Source: Gymnogyps californianus
Taxonomy: Eukaryota; Chordata; Aves; Accipitriformes; Cathartidae
Length of the DNA stretch: 64,000 nt
Assembly (NCBI RefSeq): GCF_018139145.2
Contig: NC_059482.1
Location: 12,505,794-12,569,793, forward strand
Direction: 5' to 3'
Shown in pieces: positions 47,792 through 60,975 of this stretch. Made by a program: the position numbers and the translations under genes. Under the pieces are notes generated by a model. It made no database searches and was not told the origin of the DNA. It saw nothing but the letters and a program-made list of their open reading frames with translations. How positions within the stretch are numbered: position 1 is the stretch's first letter; each line of letters begins with the position of its first letter.

Positions 47792-48055
47792 CTGGGCATG
47801 ATGTTCTATGGTATGGAATACCCCTTTGGCTAGTTGGGGTCAGCTGCCCCGGCTCTGCTCCCTCCCAGCTTCTTGCACAGCTGCTTGCTGGCAGAGCATG
47901 GGAAACTGAAAAGTCCTTAACTTAGGATAAGCACTACTTAGCAACAACTAAAACATCAGTGTGTTATCAGCATTATTCTCACACTAAATCCAAAACACAG
48001 CACTGTACCAGCTACTAAGAAGAAAATTAACTCTATCCCAGCCGAAACCAGGACA

Positions 48056-48060
48056 ATGAG
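48056..48060. repeat. Target-site duplication of LTR A copy 3, right
   Basis: ATGAG directly after the LTR end, identical to 47443-47447. Confidence 0.9.
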
Positions 48061-50165
48061 AAAGAGGAATTGTGAAGATCACTCGCCCCCTGCTCCAGAG
48101 GACTTCCCATACCCCTCTGAACCTCCTCTTTCACTGATTGTTTAGGCACCATTTAGCAATGTATACATTTGTGTATAGTCCTTGAAAATTGTGAGAACTA
48201 CCCATTAGTAATGACTTACAAATATACTATTTGACCATTTTATTTTTGCTGTAAGAAGTGCTGGAATTGATTTATTTAAAATTTAACATTCAGAGCCGCT
48301 GTGCACTCCCGTCATGTACTATGGGATGTGGTGTAGTCTTTGGTCATTGTCTTAGAGAGTTAATGTGCTTCCAGTTTTGTTAGCTTGGTTCTTGCTACTG
48401 GAATAATCGAGTACCTGAAATTTTTAGACACACGTTCCTGAGGGTTCTTGTTGTTGCCTATCTTCACCTTGTGAAGGCTGCTCTCACAAGTTTCTTTTTC
48501 CATGAATAAGTGATAAAATGCCAGTCAGCATTGTCTTTAGGGTCACTTTGGAATTCAGTTTTCCGAAAGATGGCTGGCAAGCAATATTTTCGTTTATATG
48601 GGAATGAAAAGTTGCTGCAGCGATCTCATGTGTATTTCTTCTGTGCCTAATTCAAGCAAAAATACTGGGAGAGACAGGAAACTATGTCTGTCTGTAGCCT
48701 ATTTACCTCTCTTTTTTAAAAAATCATGAATAGTTTGCATACTTGTGAGGTTTACCCAGTGACCACTTACAAATCCTACCTGGCATCTGTGTACGTTACA
48801 CAGTGACTGCTCTGGCCTTTGTGTTAAGAAGCATAGCAGTGATTGTTTTGCATAATCTCCATAATTTCCTTATTTTAAGACTCTGATTTGGTCAGGTATT
48901 TAAGCACATGCCCACTTTTGGCTCTTTTGCTTAACATCAACGAGTTTGGGTTTTTTTAATATGACTAAGAAGAAATCGGATGCCTCTGAAAATCTAAATA
49001 TAAGCCTGTAGGGAATTTGGCAAAACCATCATTTCACCAAATCCTGTTTTTGTTCAGTGAAATCTTGCTTGAATTGTGTCTTATAGAAAAAAGCCACATT
49101 GTAGGCAATGTGTGTTCTGGCTTACCAAACTGGTTAAAAAATAAGTCTCTTTTATTGTCTGCACTGTAACATATTCAGTAGTGTGTATTACTAATAGAAC
49201 AAATGAAAAATGTATTTCTTTAACACTGTCATCTCTCTCTGACATGCATCTTGAGATGATTTGCAAATGCTCAGTTGTATAAGTGGCTTACAGAGGAAAA
49301 TCAGTTAGCCTCTAATATTATGCTGATGCATGGCCAGTTGCTTGAACCCATTAATGAACGAATCTCTGATACTCTACTAAATGATATTCTTGCTCTTGCA
49401 TGCTGCACATTTTGTTTCAGGTAAAATCAACATTAAAAAAAGAGAATTTAAATGGATTACAGCACTTATCCTACCTTTTTCCCATATGTACTTTGAGAGA
49501 AATTACAAAGTTTACTATCCAAAGCAAAATAATGTTGTGTCTCTCTTTTTCATGCTAAGACAAGGTTATTAAAACCTACACTTTGCTTTTGGCTGACCAC
49601 TGAAGCTAAATAGCATCTTCTACATACGGAACAATCTTTTAGAACAGTATACCAGGATACTTGTATTTAAGCACAAGGTAATTTTTCTTTATTTCCCTTT
49701 CTATCATCACTGATTATGAAAATAGTTTTGTGTAAGTACAGATTCTCTCTCCCTTATAATCAGCTACCTCCTGCCCGATTCCTTAATTAATGACATAACT
49801 CAGTGATCTGGACATCACAATCGCTTCCAGGGTAGTGAAATATGATCAGAGTTGCCTGGAATGTGTGTAGTGAACCCCCCAACTGAAGGTCATGCCTCTG
49901 TTGTGTTTTCCTATGCATAGAAAACAATATACTCTCAGTCTAGATGATTTTCATTTTTAGATTAAAGAAAGAACAATTGAAATCCCCCAGAGAGAAAGAA
50001 CAAGTATAAAACTATAAAACTTCCTAGAAACAGAAAACATCCTGGTAATCCTCCTTCTTAAATTGCCTCAAAAGTCTGTATCTTAATGTACGGGTTGGTA
50101 GTGCTTCTTACTGAAGAATGCAGTAGAGAGGTAGAGAATCAAAGTAGCATGTGTCACCCCTGTGT

Positions 50166-50210
50166 CGTTTTGTTTTGTTTTTTGTTTTGTTTTTTTTTTT
50201 TTTTTTGTTT
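50166..50210. repeat. T-rich tract with T17
   Basis: TTTTG units lead into 17 uninterrupted T at 50190-50206, then GTTTAG. On the plus strand it has the form of a very strong splice-acceptor tract for the exon-like segment that follows. Confidence 0.8.
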
Positions 50211-50212
50211 AG

Positions 50213-50267
50213 GAATCTGACAGTCAGGCCAGGACTGAAAAGTTTCCATGTGTTACAGTTTGCAGTG
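50213..50267 (+). other. Exon-like segment 1 of cluster (candidate)
   Basis: The acceptor is a T17 tract plus GTTTAG; the donor after 50267 is GTAAAC. The 55 bases are open in two of three frames. One reads NLTVRPGLKSFHVLQFAV and ends on a codon boundary, so it joins in frame to the 45-base segment at 50748. I recognise no protein. It is a candidate only. Confidence 0.15.
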
Positions 50268-50747
50268 GTAAACCATTTATCAGTGGTTATGTCTATCTTT
50301 TAAGGTTTTTGGCTTGTCTATTTAAATGTCAAGGGCAGGAGAGAGAGTAGTTAGTGCTTTATGCCACAGATCTTGACAACCAACAGCTAGAAGTCCAGGG
50401 AAAAAAAACGTGAAAGCCTAAAATCATCCAGTGTTTCAGTGGAGTTTATCTAAATTGCGTATGTTTTCCAGAGTGTAACTTTTCTTCTAGGCTGTAGAGA
50501 TGTTTCCAGTAGAGGTCCACAATCATTTATGAAGCTCCCCTAAAATCCCCAGATCTGCTGTTCTGTAGCTCTCCAACTTTCAATCTATTATATAGTGCTG
50601 TTGTTCCATTCCTGTTACCTAGTAGTGAGTATGTAAATTCATACATTTCCTCAGTGAAAAGTCACTACAGTACATTGCAGAGCTCCTGAGATTTTGCATT
50701 AGGAGTGCTAAGGTACTTTGCATACTGTCTTAACTTCTTTTCCACAG

Positions 50748-50792
50748 GACATGCAAGATATACAGCTCGTGTTTAAACCGCCTCTGGTTAAG
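50748..50792 (+). other. Exon-like segment 2 of cluster, 45 bases (candidate)
   Basis: The acceptor TTCTTTTCCACAG and donor AAG/GTAAAT both match consensus well, and a CTTAAC branch-point-like word precedes the tract. The 45 bases are less AT-rich than the flanks and keep two CpG. They are divisible by three and open in two frames. Frame 1 reads DMQDIQLVFKPPLVK. Frame 2 reads TCKIYSSCLNRLWL and stays open when joined to 51091. A 45-base symmetric exon would fit a short cassette exon within a large intron, but I cannot assign a gene. Confidence 0.22.
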
Positions 50793-51090
50793 GTAAATCT
50801 TTTCACTTGCTTCCTGTATTGATGGGTTTGTTCTAATGCCTATTCACAAATCTAGCCAAAATGATACAGATTTTACTCCAATTTACCATCATTCCCGAAT
50901 CTTAATGTTTACTGTTGATGAAGATATAAAGATGAATGATACTTAACACCTCTCAGATAAATGCAATGAGTCTGAAGAGATGTATTGTCAACTAATTTAA
51001 AAAAGTTGTAAGCAGGCCTGATGAATTCCTTAGAAAATAGCTGTCTAACACTTATCAAAATGTTCTGCTTTCTTTTTTTTTTTTCCTTAG

Positions 51091-51140
51091 AGTTAATGTG
51101 TTGGCTTTTCTACATGAATATCTCCAATTTAACATAACTG
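51091..51140 (+). other. Exon-like segment 3 of cluster (candidate)
   Basis: The acceptor is a long T tract ending CCTTAG, and the donor is CTG/GTGAGA. The 50 bases are open in one frame (VNVLAFLHEYLQFNIT). Joined to segment 2 in its second frame, the reading remains open across the junction; joined in segment 2's first frame it stops at the second codon. The protein is not recognised. It may equally be part of a non-coding RNA or chance. Confidence 0.18.
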
Positions 51141-54100
51141 GTGAGAACAGAGAGACAGAGAAAGATTTCATCAAAGTGAATGGAAAGCTTACAAACTTTC
51201 TCCTCTCCTTTCTTGAAATAGTTAAAAACTGCATTTTGCCATGGCTGTGGTGGGGTGGGGATTACATTTCTGAGGGGGAAAAAAGACTTATGGCAAATGG
51301 ATTCATTCCATGCTGGAAAAAGATGAGCAATATTTCACATGCTTGTTAGATTATTTCCCTGTATTTGTAAAAGGGGGATTTTTGTTCTATTACAGGTCTC
51401 TGAACGGGTTTATTTAAGCACTGCTTATATCAATATGGAATTTGGATATAGTCATTGCAATTTTTGATTCCTGTTTCTTTTGAGTTCCTTGATGAGTACT
51501 AAGTAGCTAGGGAATGGTTCTTATAAAATTATACATTGAAAGTAGTGCAGGCGCAATGGAAATATTAATGAACATGATTGTTTTGACACATAAGAATTAG
51601 AGCATGTTTAAATATTATACATAGTGTATGAACTGCTGGCACAAAATTAGAAACGTGAGATTTTTTTCTAGCAAATATAATTCAACTTTAAGTTCTTCTC
51701 AGACTTAAAAAAGTCAGTTTACTTAGGTCAGATTCTGAGGCCTTTTAAAGTCTCTGTATGTCAGATTAAAGGCAGCCAAAGAGACTGCATGTAAGGGTGG
51801 TTTGGTGAACTCCATAGCTTTGTGATGTCTGAATTCTAAAAACTAGGTTAATCCACCCTAATTTGCACTACATTCCATTTGCATGTTGATAAAATGAAAT
51901 TTACAGTTGCTTTTTGGCAGTGTTCAAATTTACATTTGGTATATTCTATACTTTTGGCATAATATATACTTTTTGTTCTTTTGACCAGTTTTTTATGCAA
52001 ATAACAGTAGAAATACAATGCATTTGTCTGATGTCCTAAAATAAAATGCAAAATTTACAGGGTTATAAAACCACGGGTTAGAAAAGATTTAAAGGATCTT
52101 GAGCTAGGGCTATTTTCAGATGTTTGTATGGGAATGTGTGGGATTTGCAGGATGTTTTACACTAAGAGCTTTTCAAAGTATCTGTTTACTAATACTATCT
52201 GTTGTGTTTCTTTCATGTCTTATGAACTGTCCTTGTCTTAAATGGCTAGATATGATCCCAAAATTTTAATGGCCAGATGTGTCCTTCTAGAAAGCAGTAA
52301 AATATTTAGCTATGATTGGAACAGTCAGTGGGCTGATAAGTATATATCTTTTGCATTTGGGCTTCACATTGGAATTCTATTTATTAGCTTTGTTAATGGA
52401 GGCTTTTGGTTTTTTTAAGAATAATAGAGTTTATATGAGATATGGAAATGCGTGCAGGAAAGTTTGGGGTTTTTTAGTAGGAAAATAAATATTACTTAAA
52501 GGTTAACTTTGTTTAAATGACTGAAATTAAGACTAGTGAACATATGACCTGCTTTTAAAATTACTGTTAATTCTTTATAATATAATACAATTCATGCTCT
52601 TAGAGTGTCCTATTTTTGAAAACTGAAAAATCAAATATGATTATCAGTCAGCTCACCCTTCCATCTGTAGGCAATTTGAAGCAAAAATGGTATCTCAGTG
52701 TGCTGATTGGTTCTTGGATCAGACTGAAATATATAAATTGCTGGTTCATTTAGATTTCTGTATTACAACAGAGTGTAGTTAGTAAAGACGTAACATCATA
52801 GTAGAAGGTGGGCAAATAAGTAAGGACAAAAGTGCAAAATAAATAACTTAAATTTCTTAAAAAATATTATTTTATGAATTTTCTGACTTTTATTTAAGTA
52901 AACAAAAATTGCTTATCAAGTATCTATTCCAAAGTCCATTGATTTCAAGCAATAGAGTGTCCCTTGTGTTCTGTGTCAGAGTACAAACAATCTTATTCTA
53001 GTGATTGTCATGCATGTAAGCTATAGGTTCAAATGCTGGACAAAGTAGAACAGGTTCTATCAGGACTGCACAGGGGTTTTGCATTGTCTCTGGACTTGGC
53101 TCTTGGTCTGTTGTTTCTCAAGCTCACATATCTGACATTCTGCTCAAGAATTTTGAGAATTTGCACAGCCAATAGCTAAAATGCTTTCTAATAGCCTGCT
53201 TTTCATTACCCAGATGATTACTCAACCTTTAATAACTTGTTCAGCAGTCTTAAGGAATTGTCTTTGGAACCTTTCAAGGAGTCTGAAATTCAGCTTTCCT
53301 TGGCAGTATTTCACTTGAAGTAGCATGGGAAGAAAAACCTTCGTAGTACAAGACTTGACTTCTGAAATTTCCTTACAGGGTGTTGTACAGTGACAAGGTG
53401 ATCTGCCCAGGTGCAAAATATCTATGTGGAATATTTTGGGATATCTTTTAAAATTAATCTTTTAATCTTCTCTTTTCCTTTATAAACTACATGCTTTGTG
53501 AGGTGAAGTTTATCAGTAAGTTCCACCAGAGGATGACTTATGTGCTTAATTAATGTTTTGGATTATATCTTAGACTACACTCAATCTGTGTAGCAGATGC
53601 ATGCACATCCTGAGTTTCTGGTCCTCATCAGGAGTTCCAATGAGAACTTGGTTGTTGAACTCCGTGGCTTTAGCTTGTAGGAGTCAAAGGCTGAGGAAGA
53701 TGAGGGGATCTTGGCTTTTATTGTGACACAGGTACTTACCTGCACCCAGAAACTTTAAGTACTCTGAATTCTGTAAGTTAATGGTAGTTGTAGTTATTGT
53801 GCAGGGATAAATATTCTTGCAGCTCTCTTCGGTTTCTGCTATGTATTTAAGATGGATATCTTCTGTGGTTTTGTTTTCACACTGTTTTAACAAGCTAGAT
53901 TGAAAAGGGGAATAGTGAGGAAATGTACATAGATCAGCTGCTGTACCTGAAAGAACTGTTGCAGGAGAGTAACTTGCTTCCTGCAGAAGGTGTTATCTAA
54001 AGATATGAACTTACCTATTACCTTGCCTTTAGAGAATTGGTTCATTCTGTCGCTTGAGTTAAGGTCTAGGTCAGGACAGAACTGGTGGTTTCATGATGAG

Positions 54101-54448
54101 TCTGTTTAAATCCCTGAACACACATACATACGTAATGGCTGTGCCTCAGAGCAACAAATCTTAACAAATCAATGGATCTGCTCCTTGATGCCATCAATGG
54201 AGAAAGCCACGTGACACAGGACCATAGACTCAGAGACGCGGCCAGGAGAGAAGTCTGCTTACAGCAAGGAAGTTTGCTGTTGAATTTTTGAAAGCTGTTG
54301 GCCTGGTGTGTTTTTCCCCATTGTTGAGCTAGCTCTAATCTGATTAGTGTCTGGCATTTCTTTGTCTGTTTGACATCACCATAGTGTTCCTAAAAGAGTA
54401 TGTTTTGCCCATTAGAAAAAGAAGAAATTATTATTTATTTTCTTTAAT

Positions 54449-54494
54449 TAAAAAAACCCAAAACTAAAAAACCCCCAAAAGCCACCCAAACAGA
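54449..54494. repeat. A/C-rich low-complexity patch
   Basis: Runs of A alternate with CCC and CCCCC. It is the reverse-complement style of the G/T-rich tracts at 7704 and 42608. Confidence 0.65.
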
Positions 54495-55606
54495 AAAGTA
54501 CAGTGTCTCGTTTATGTGGAAGTATTAATTTTTCTTTCTTTTTGATATATTTCTCACTATGGCATATGTATGTGATACACAGAGGTTTATGGTGGTTTAT
54601 TTTGTTACTTACATACAAGATAACCATAGGCACTGATGTTAAGAGTAAAGCTGTTTTGGCTTTTGTTTACGTTCTTTTTACTAAATCTATTGGCTGTTTG
54701 TTTTCAGATTGGTTTTAGCTATTTACTGTTTTTCCTAAAATGATATTTTGATGCTCTTTTTCTCTCTGCTGTTGCTCCTGATGGTTTGGTATTTATTGGA
54801 ATGCAGGAATCATGGTGAGAATATTGATCTGTGTTGGTCTTTTTTTTTTTCCTTTCTTTCACATGGTCATTTAGATTGAGCCATCTGCTTGCCTAATAGT
54901 GGGAATGTTGAAGAAAGACATTTTCTTTTCAGCTCACATATGAATTGTACTTTCAGATAGAGGTTATTCACTTGCAAATATGAAGATTGAACTATGATTC
55001 CATAGCATTATGTATAAAATAATGAAAAATAAATTATGTTCCTCCAAAATACTTTCTTTGATGTTCGTTCTTTGTCAATGCTCCACTATTGATTCAAACT
55101 GTGGCATATGAAGTGCATCTTTTCTGTAATCACTGCTGCAAGCGGGCAAGAAAAAGGACTATCTTTATTCTACTAATTTTCCCACAGTTAATATCAGAAA
55201 AAATGCTTTGACAAATGCCCTCCATCCAAGGATCTCAAATACTTTGCAAGATGGTTTTGTAGCATTGTTGCTATGTAGTTCCTATGTATTGTTGATTAGG
55301 GGAGAGAGCAGAATATATCTCCTGGAAAGTTGCCCCATGCTGAAGACTGCACAGTGAGTCCATACGAGAATGCAGTTAGAACCTACATAATCTGACTCCT
55401 GGTCCCCCCCCCATTTTAGCTATCTGAACTTTTTTTTTTTGGGGCAAAATTTATGCATTCAAAATAAATCTTCAAAGTCTGAAACCAAATAGGAATACAA
55501 TATTTTGTGCCCACTCTGACTGAATGATTAAGTGGGAAAATAATAAAGGTAGTAGATGATGTGGTGAATGTGGTTTGGCCTGATCTCCATTATATTCCCA
55601 GGTGGC

Positions 55607-55621
55607 TTTTTTTTTTTTTTT
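55607..55621. repeat. Poly-T tract, 15 bases
   Basis: Fifteen uninterrupted T after GGTGGC. Simple sequence. Confidence 0.85.
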
Positions 55622-58600
55622 AATCACTGTGGAAGGCACAGTCACCTGTAAGTGACAAAGGGAGGAAGTTTACTCCTGGTAACCTCAACAGGTTCATCTG
55701 CGCGGGAGTTGGGTATGGACTGTCATAATGAGGGCTCCAGCAGGTTCTCTAGAGAGGTGCCATGGGTGAGTTTGGCATTTGTGAAATAACAGGGGGGAGT
55801 AGACAGGGCAGAGTTGGCTCTGCAGTGTACTCCTGACTTCTTTCTCCTCTAGGCTGGAACATAGTAATTTCCTGGGTTCCTTTGAGAGTCTCAGGGTGGG
55901 AAGGCTCTGTTGACATCTTTCTGGAGTAACCCCACTACCAAGTTCTAGACACTGACTTTGTTGCTCATAATTGTTCTCTTAGGAAAATTTTCTCCTTTGA
56001 CTATAGAGGAAATCTGTGCAGTCTGCTAAATGAGATGCCTAAGTTTTGATTGGCATGAATATCATTAATACTCTTAATTTAAATCCTTCAGTAGTTTCAC
56101 TGCTGAACACATGGGTAAATCTGGTTCACATTTATTTTCTACTAACCTGTATCTTTCTAACCTGTTTACTGTCTCATCTTCCCCTGTAAAGATCTGTAGT
56201 TAGTTTCTAGCCCTGCGCTTAGGAAGACTTCTTGGCATGCAGTATGGTTCACTTAAAATTTTTGTTCTTTGTAACTTTTTAGCCCTCTAGCGTAATGTCT
56301 CTCAAACTCTAGATTCCCTTCTGGTGTCTCCAGCGGAAAAGGGTGGGAAAAGATGTCTGAGACTCCACTACTGCAAATACTTCTGCTTGTAGTTACTTCT
56401 ACAAGTAATCCCTTTGAAATCAATAGGGAATATTCCCAGTAGTAAAGTTAAATAGTCTGAAATGTCTTACAGAATAAAGCCTAAGGCTGGGAAACATTAC
56501 AGAATGTCGTATGACTTCATTACAAAGGGCATCACCACAAAAAAGAAACCCCATCTTAAATAACCACTAATGAACTTAATACAGTAAGTAATTTTATAAA
56601 CCATATGATTTTCCAATTGTTCTTTATGTACTCTATCAATGGGGTTTTTTTATTAAGACATCAGCATAAATATTCCAATTTTGAAATAATGCTTGTTTCA
56701 AGTCCACTTATACATGAGAAAATCAAAACTGACCTTTGATACATTCTATGCAATGTTCTCTACCCTTACTTATTATCTTCTGTGGCTGTTTCCTATCCAT
56801 TGGTATTACTTCATTCAGCTCCACTTATGACAGTTCCTTCCCAACCCAATTAACAACCAGCTGTTCTAGTGGGTGTGTAGCTGTGCTATCTAATAGCATT
56901 TTTTTGGAATTAAATAAGTGGCAGAGAAGTATTTTACAAGTGCATTTTTTTTTAACCAAATAATGAAGTAAATAAGTATACTTTGAAAAGCAGCTCTGAA
57001 TCAGAACTGCAGTAAATTACAGTTTAATCAGCAAGGCCAAATTATGTCTGGAAGCACACTTGTAAACTTTAGTAGAAACTGCTCCCATATATCTGAAGTT
57101 AGGATTTTGGCCTGCTTCTTCACAGCAACAGTACATATTTAATGTACTTTCTTCTTTCGATAACAGAAATTTTCAGTAGCCACAAGTTTTGGTCTAAATT
57201 ATTCCCTTGAATATTTAGGAAGCTTTGCATGCTGCTGGGGAGGAAAAAAATTGGCCCAGATTATTCATTAATTTATGTGAAATCATAAGATGAAAATATA
57301 AAAATCTCTTTCCAAATCCTCAAAGGCTGAATCATGAATCAGTACAAACGTCCACGTGCAGAGAATGGAGCCTGAAGTGTATGGCTGAGACTACCTTTTT
57401 GCCCAGAAAATATAGCTTCAAAATGCTGATTCCTAGCTGATGAAATTCTTTTGTGCAACAGCTTGTAGTTTGTGTTTAAGAGGCCACACATTTTCATTAT
57501 ACAGCTGTGAAGGAAACTGGAGAATTTGTAAAGTATAAAGGAAAAAAGTTCTGCTCTATTTTTAAATAGTCATTTCTATAATGCGTAGTCGACAGCCTAT
57601 AGAAATATAATATTACAATACTGAGGTGGCAGATATGTATGAATACCATTAAATACAATTTTATAATGAAAATTTTGTCTTATGAAGGTGAAACTTTTAG
57701 ATCATATTAGAATTCTAAATTTTTTATGCATAGCAATTGAATGACCTCTCCATATTGCCACATAAAGGATAGATTTAAAGTTAAATGATCCAGTCAGTCA
57801 TTTAGCATTGTCTTAGGGTCATCTTTTGCCAATAACTACAGATGTTTACATATGGTTCTCTTGTTCCTATGTTTTTATTATTTACATTTTAAGAGTTGAA
57901 GAAAGAATGATACTTTTAAAAACTGTTTTTAATAGCCTTTGTTTATTGTTAATACATAGTGTTCCAGGCTCTTGCTCTAATGATTTTTTTCACACTGCAT
58001 TGATAATTAAATTCATTCATTTTCCTGGCTGCACAATTCTTTTAAATAAAAAGTTATGGGTAATAATACCTATTATGTTGAAAGTACAGAGGAGAAAAGG
58101 GCAGATCCGCAGCTTTTAGTTCAAGGAGAGCCAATGGATTTTGCAAGTTACAGGTTTAAATAAATTCAGAAATCTTGAGTACTTTAATCTACACCATAAT
58201 AATGGTAGATCTTGAAGTGTTGTTTTGTTTTTCTCATGCTATAGTGCATGCAATATTTTTTCCAGTAAAACAAGAGCTGCAGGTATGTGATGTGTGATCC
58301 ATTTCAGGATATTTATTAATAGCAATTTTAGTAATAGTACTAAATGTTGGTCCTCTTAGATGACTGGAGACTGTTTGCATGTTGCTACCTCCTAACATAT
58401 ATGTGGTAGCAGTAATCCTTTTCACACCCCTTCCACTCCCCTCCTCTTAAAGTGATTTAATGTCAATAAATAGGGGAAAATATTGTGAACGTGTGTAACT
58501 TTGTGATAACATAAGATGCATATAATAAAAAAAATCACTCCGTTCTGATCTTATTTATTTGCTTATACAGCCTCTGCAATTTTTATCTATTTCATGAGAT

Positions 58601-60957
58601 TTTAGGTTTTGCAATTTTTAAATTATGCAAAAGGGATTTAATACTTAATTACTAATAGAGAAGACATTCTTAGCCTCATACTTATTTTTTGTCATGTTTA
58701 CAGAACTCAAGAGCAAAAAACATTATGTCTGTTTGGCCAAATATGTGGTTTAATTGTATTTTGAAAAAAGATCAGTGTAAATGAGTAAGAATTTATATAA
58801 TTTAAAATACATAATAATCTCATTTTGTAAAATTTGTTTTGTAAGCTGGAGTATCACCAGTTTCCAAAAGTAATTCACAGAAAAAGTAATTTTGAAATAG
58901 TGATAAATAAAACACTTGAATGAAAAGTGAGAGAAATCTGGATCAATTCATAGATATTACTTTTCAGCATCTCAGCTCAGGCTCATGAATTCTTTTGGAC
59001 TCAGTTTGGTGGAATTTTCTTGATTCTTGTCTACCCCTGAGTACATGGTCCTTGGAAGGGTGAGCATCTGTTCCTCTGAAATAGCTCTTTTTCTAAATAC
59101 TCCGAGGTACAACTTTCCTTCTGTTTTTTCTCCTCCTTGCTCTCTCTTTACCTTTTGCATTTTATTTGTATTTCTTTTCTTGATAGATTATCAGTGTAAA
59201 TGAGTTCTGTTCTAAGGTTAATAGGACTGGTAGAGTCATTGGAGTAGAGTATTGAGGAGGTCCTTGGTGGAGTTTCATCATTAAAAGCCCATTTGGAGGT
59301 CGTCTTTTCTACCTGCATTCTTGCAGGTGTGTGGAAGGTATGAATGATAACACAACCACAAGTCTTCATCCCACTTTCCTCACCTGTTGGAGGGCTGATG
59401 GTATAACTTTCTCCCAGCACTGTGTTCCATCAGCTTTAGGTGTGGAGTATTGATAATGAAAATGTGCTCAGGCTGAATACTGCTACTTAGCCATCTCGTT
59501 TTACAATGATATAATAAGAATACAATGTCCCAGTTAGAGAGTAAAGATTTAAATTTTCCATTATTTCAGGAGTTAAAAATATTTTGTTCCTGCCACTTTC
59601 TTACTTAAAATATATCTACTACCTGTATTATCTTTAGTAATTCTCACCAAGCATCTCATAACTTTTCATACGTATCTGTAATTAGTGTGGATGTTTCTGC
59701 CTTGGGTATCCTTATTTCTCAAACTTGCTAAGAACAAATGAGTGACTTAAAGGAGATCTGAGCAGTAATCACTGATCCCCAAGTTGAACACCATAAGACC
59801 TGTACCAGTGTCAAGTGCCAACACTGATGTATTTGAAAAGGCAAAGACTGAGATGCCATATCAGACACTTCTCCTGTACTAAGGAACAGGATACCTGTAT
59901 GTTCTCCCTACTGTCTAAGGTCCATCGTAGAGGGAGTCATGAGGGAGCCCAGATAATCTTTTTAACTCATCTGCTCGTACGTTCTGGTATTATGATCTCC
60001 TGTCTCAATTATTTCTGCTAGACATGCCTGAGTGTTTCTTTCAGAGATAAAGACAAGGGTGTTACATTCAGCTCCTGCTTCTGCTCATGTGTTGGTGTAG
60101 ATAATGAACTCCCAGATGCTGAATCTTTGAGTTTGTCAGAAGTTGTTAGTCAAATCCTATAGGAGTACTGAAAGCATTCCTCATGGAAGTCTGGAATCAA
60201 AGTAGGTTTGAATCAGCATCATCAAGTTGGATGCACGGTTCCTGTTTGGGCCGACTTCTAATGAAAAGCTTATGAATTAAAGAGAGTCAGTCAGAAAGGG
60301 AAAGGGCAAGTAAGAGGAACTGGTCTCAAAAACACTGAAAGAATCAAAACCAGAAAAATTTAAGCTAATTTTTAATAAATATATTGAAATATATTGCAGT
60401 GGAACTCAGATTATTAAGTAGTCTGATATTGAACAATTCTGTTAATAGTGGCAAAAAGGGCTTTTCTAAATGATACATTGCAAATGAGTGAACTGAAGTG
60501 AATGTCTCCGTGAAACTCTGTGGGGAATTTGACTTCTTGGGTAATTCTAACAGGGAGTTTGACCTCTTTATCACAAAACACTGACCGTCTTGTCACAATT
60601 CCAAGCATGCTTGAGGTTTGGCTGAAATCTCTATATGAACAGTTTCATTTTGTAACTGCATATTGTGCTTAGAAGAGTGAGAAAGCTGAAAATTGCAGGT
60701 AGTTTCATTACCGATTGTGTTTGTTTTTCTAATGGCTGAAATTGGTACATACTGTATAGGGTCATTGTCCTGGGAATTTCCTTAATGATACCTTATAAGA
60801 AAGTGATCTTACTGCACAAAGTTGCTAACAATTGAGGAAAAGTGAGCATATGCTTTGCAGTGAGAGCTGTCTGCTGGCTGCCTGAACATAATCCACACTC
60901 CTTCAATGAACTGCCGAGATCAGACTGATGTGGAGGGCAAACTTGTTGCATCTAGAC

Positions 60958-60975
60958 TGTGTGTGTATATATATG
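60958..60975. repeat. (TG)n(TA)n microsatellite
   Basis: A short TG run passes directly into a TA run. Simple repeat. Confidence 0.75.

Larger units (their letters stand above)
47448..48055 (-). mobile_element. Solo LTR, avian endogenous retrovirus family A, copy 3
   Basis: Minus-strand element of 608 bp that begins TGTCCTGGTTTCGGC and ends AAACCACAACA, with the exact 5-bp duplication ATGAG on both sides. It is closely similar to copy 1 along its length, including the U3 block orientation, the word TTTCCCATGCTCTGCC and the TATA context. Its R region has a longer array of ATT/ATA repeats than copy 1. There is no viral interior, so it is solo. Because each of the three copies has its own intact duplication, they are independent insertions and not products of recombination with one another. 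Confidence 0.94.
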
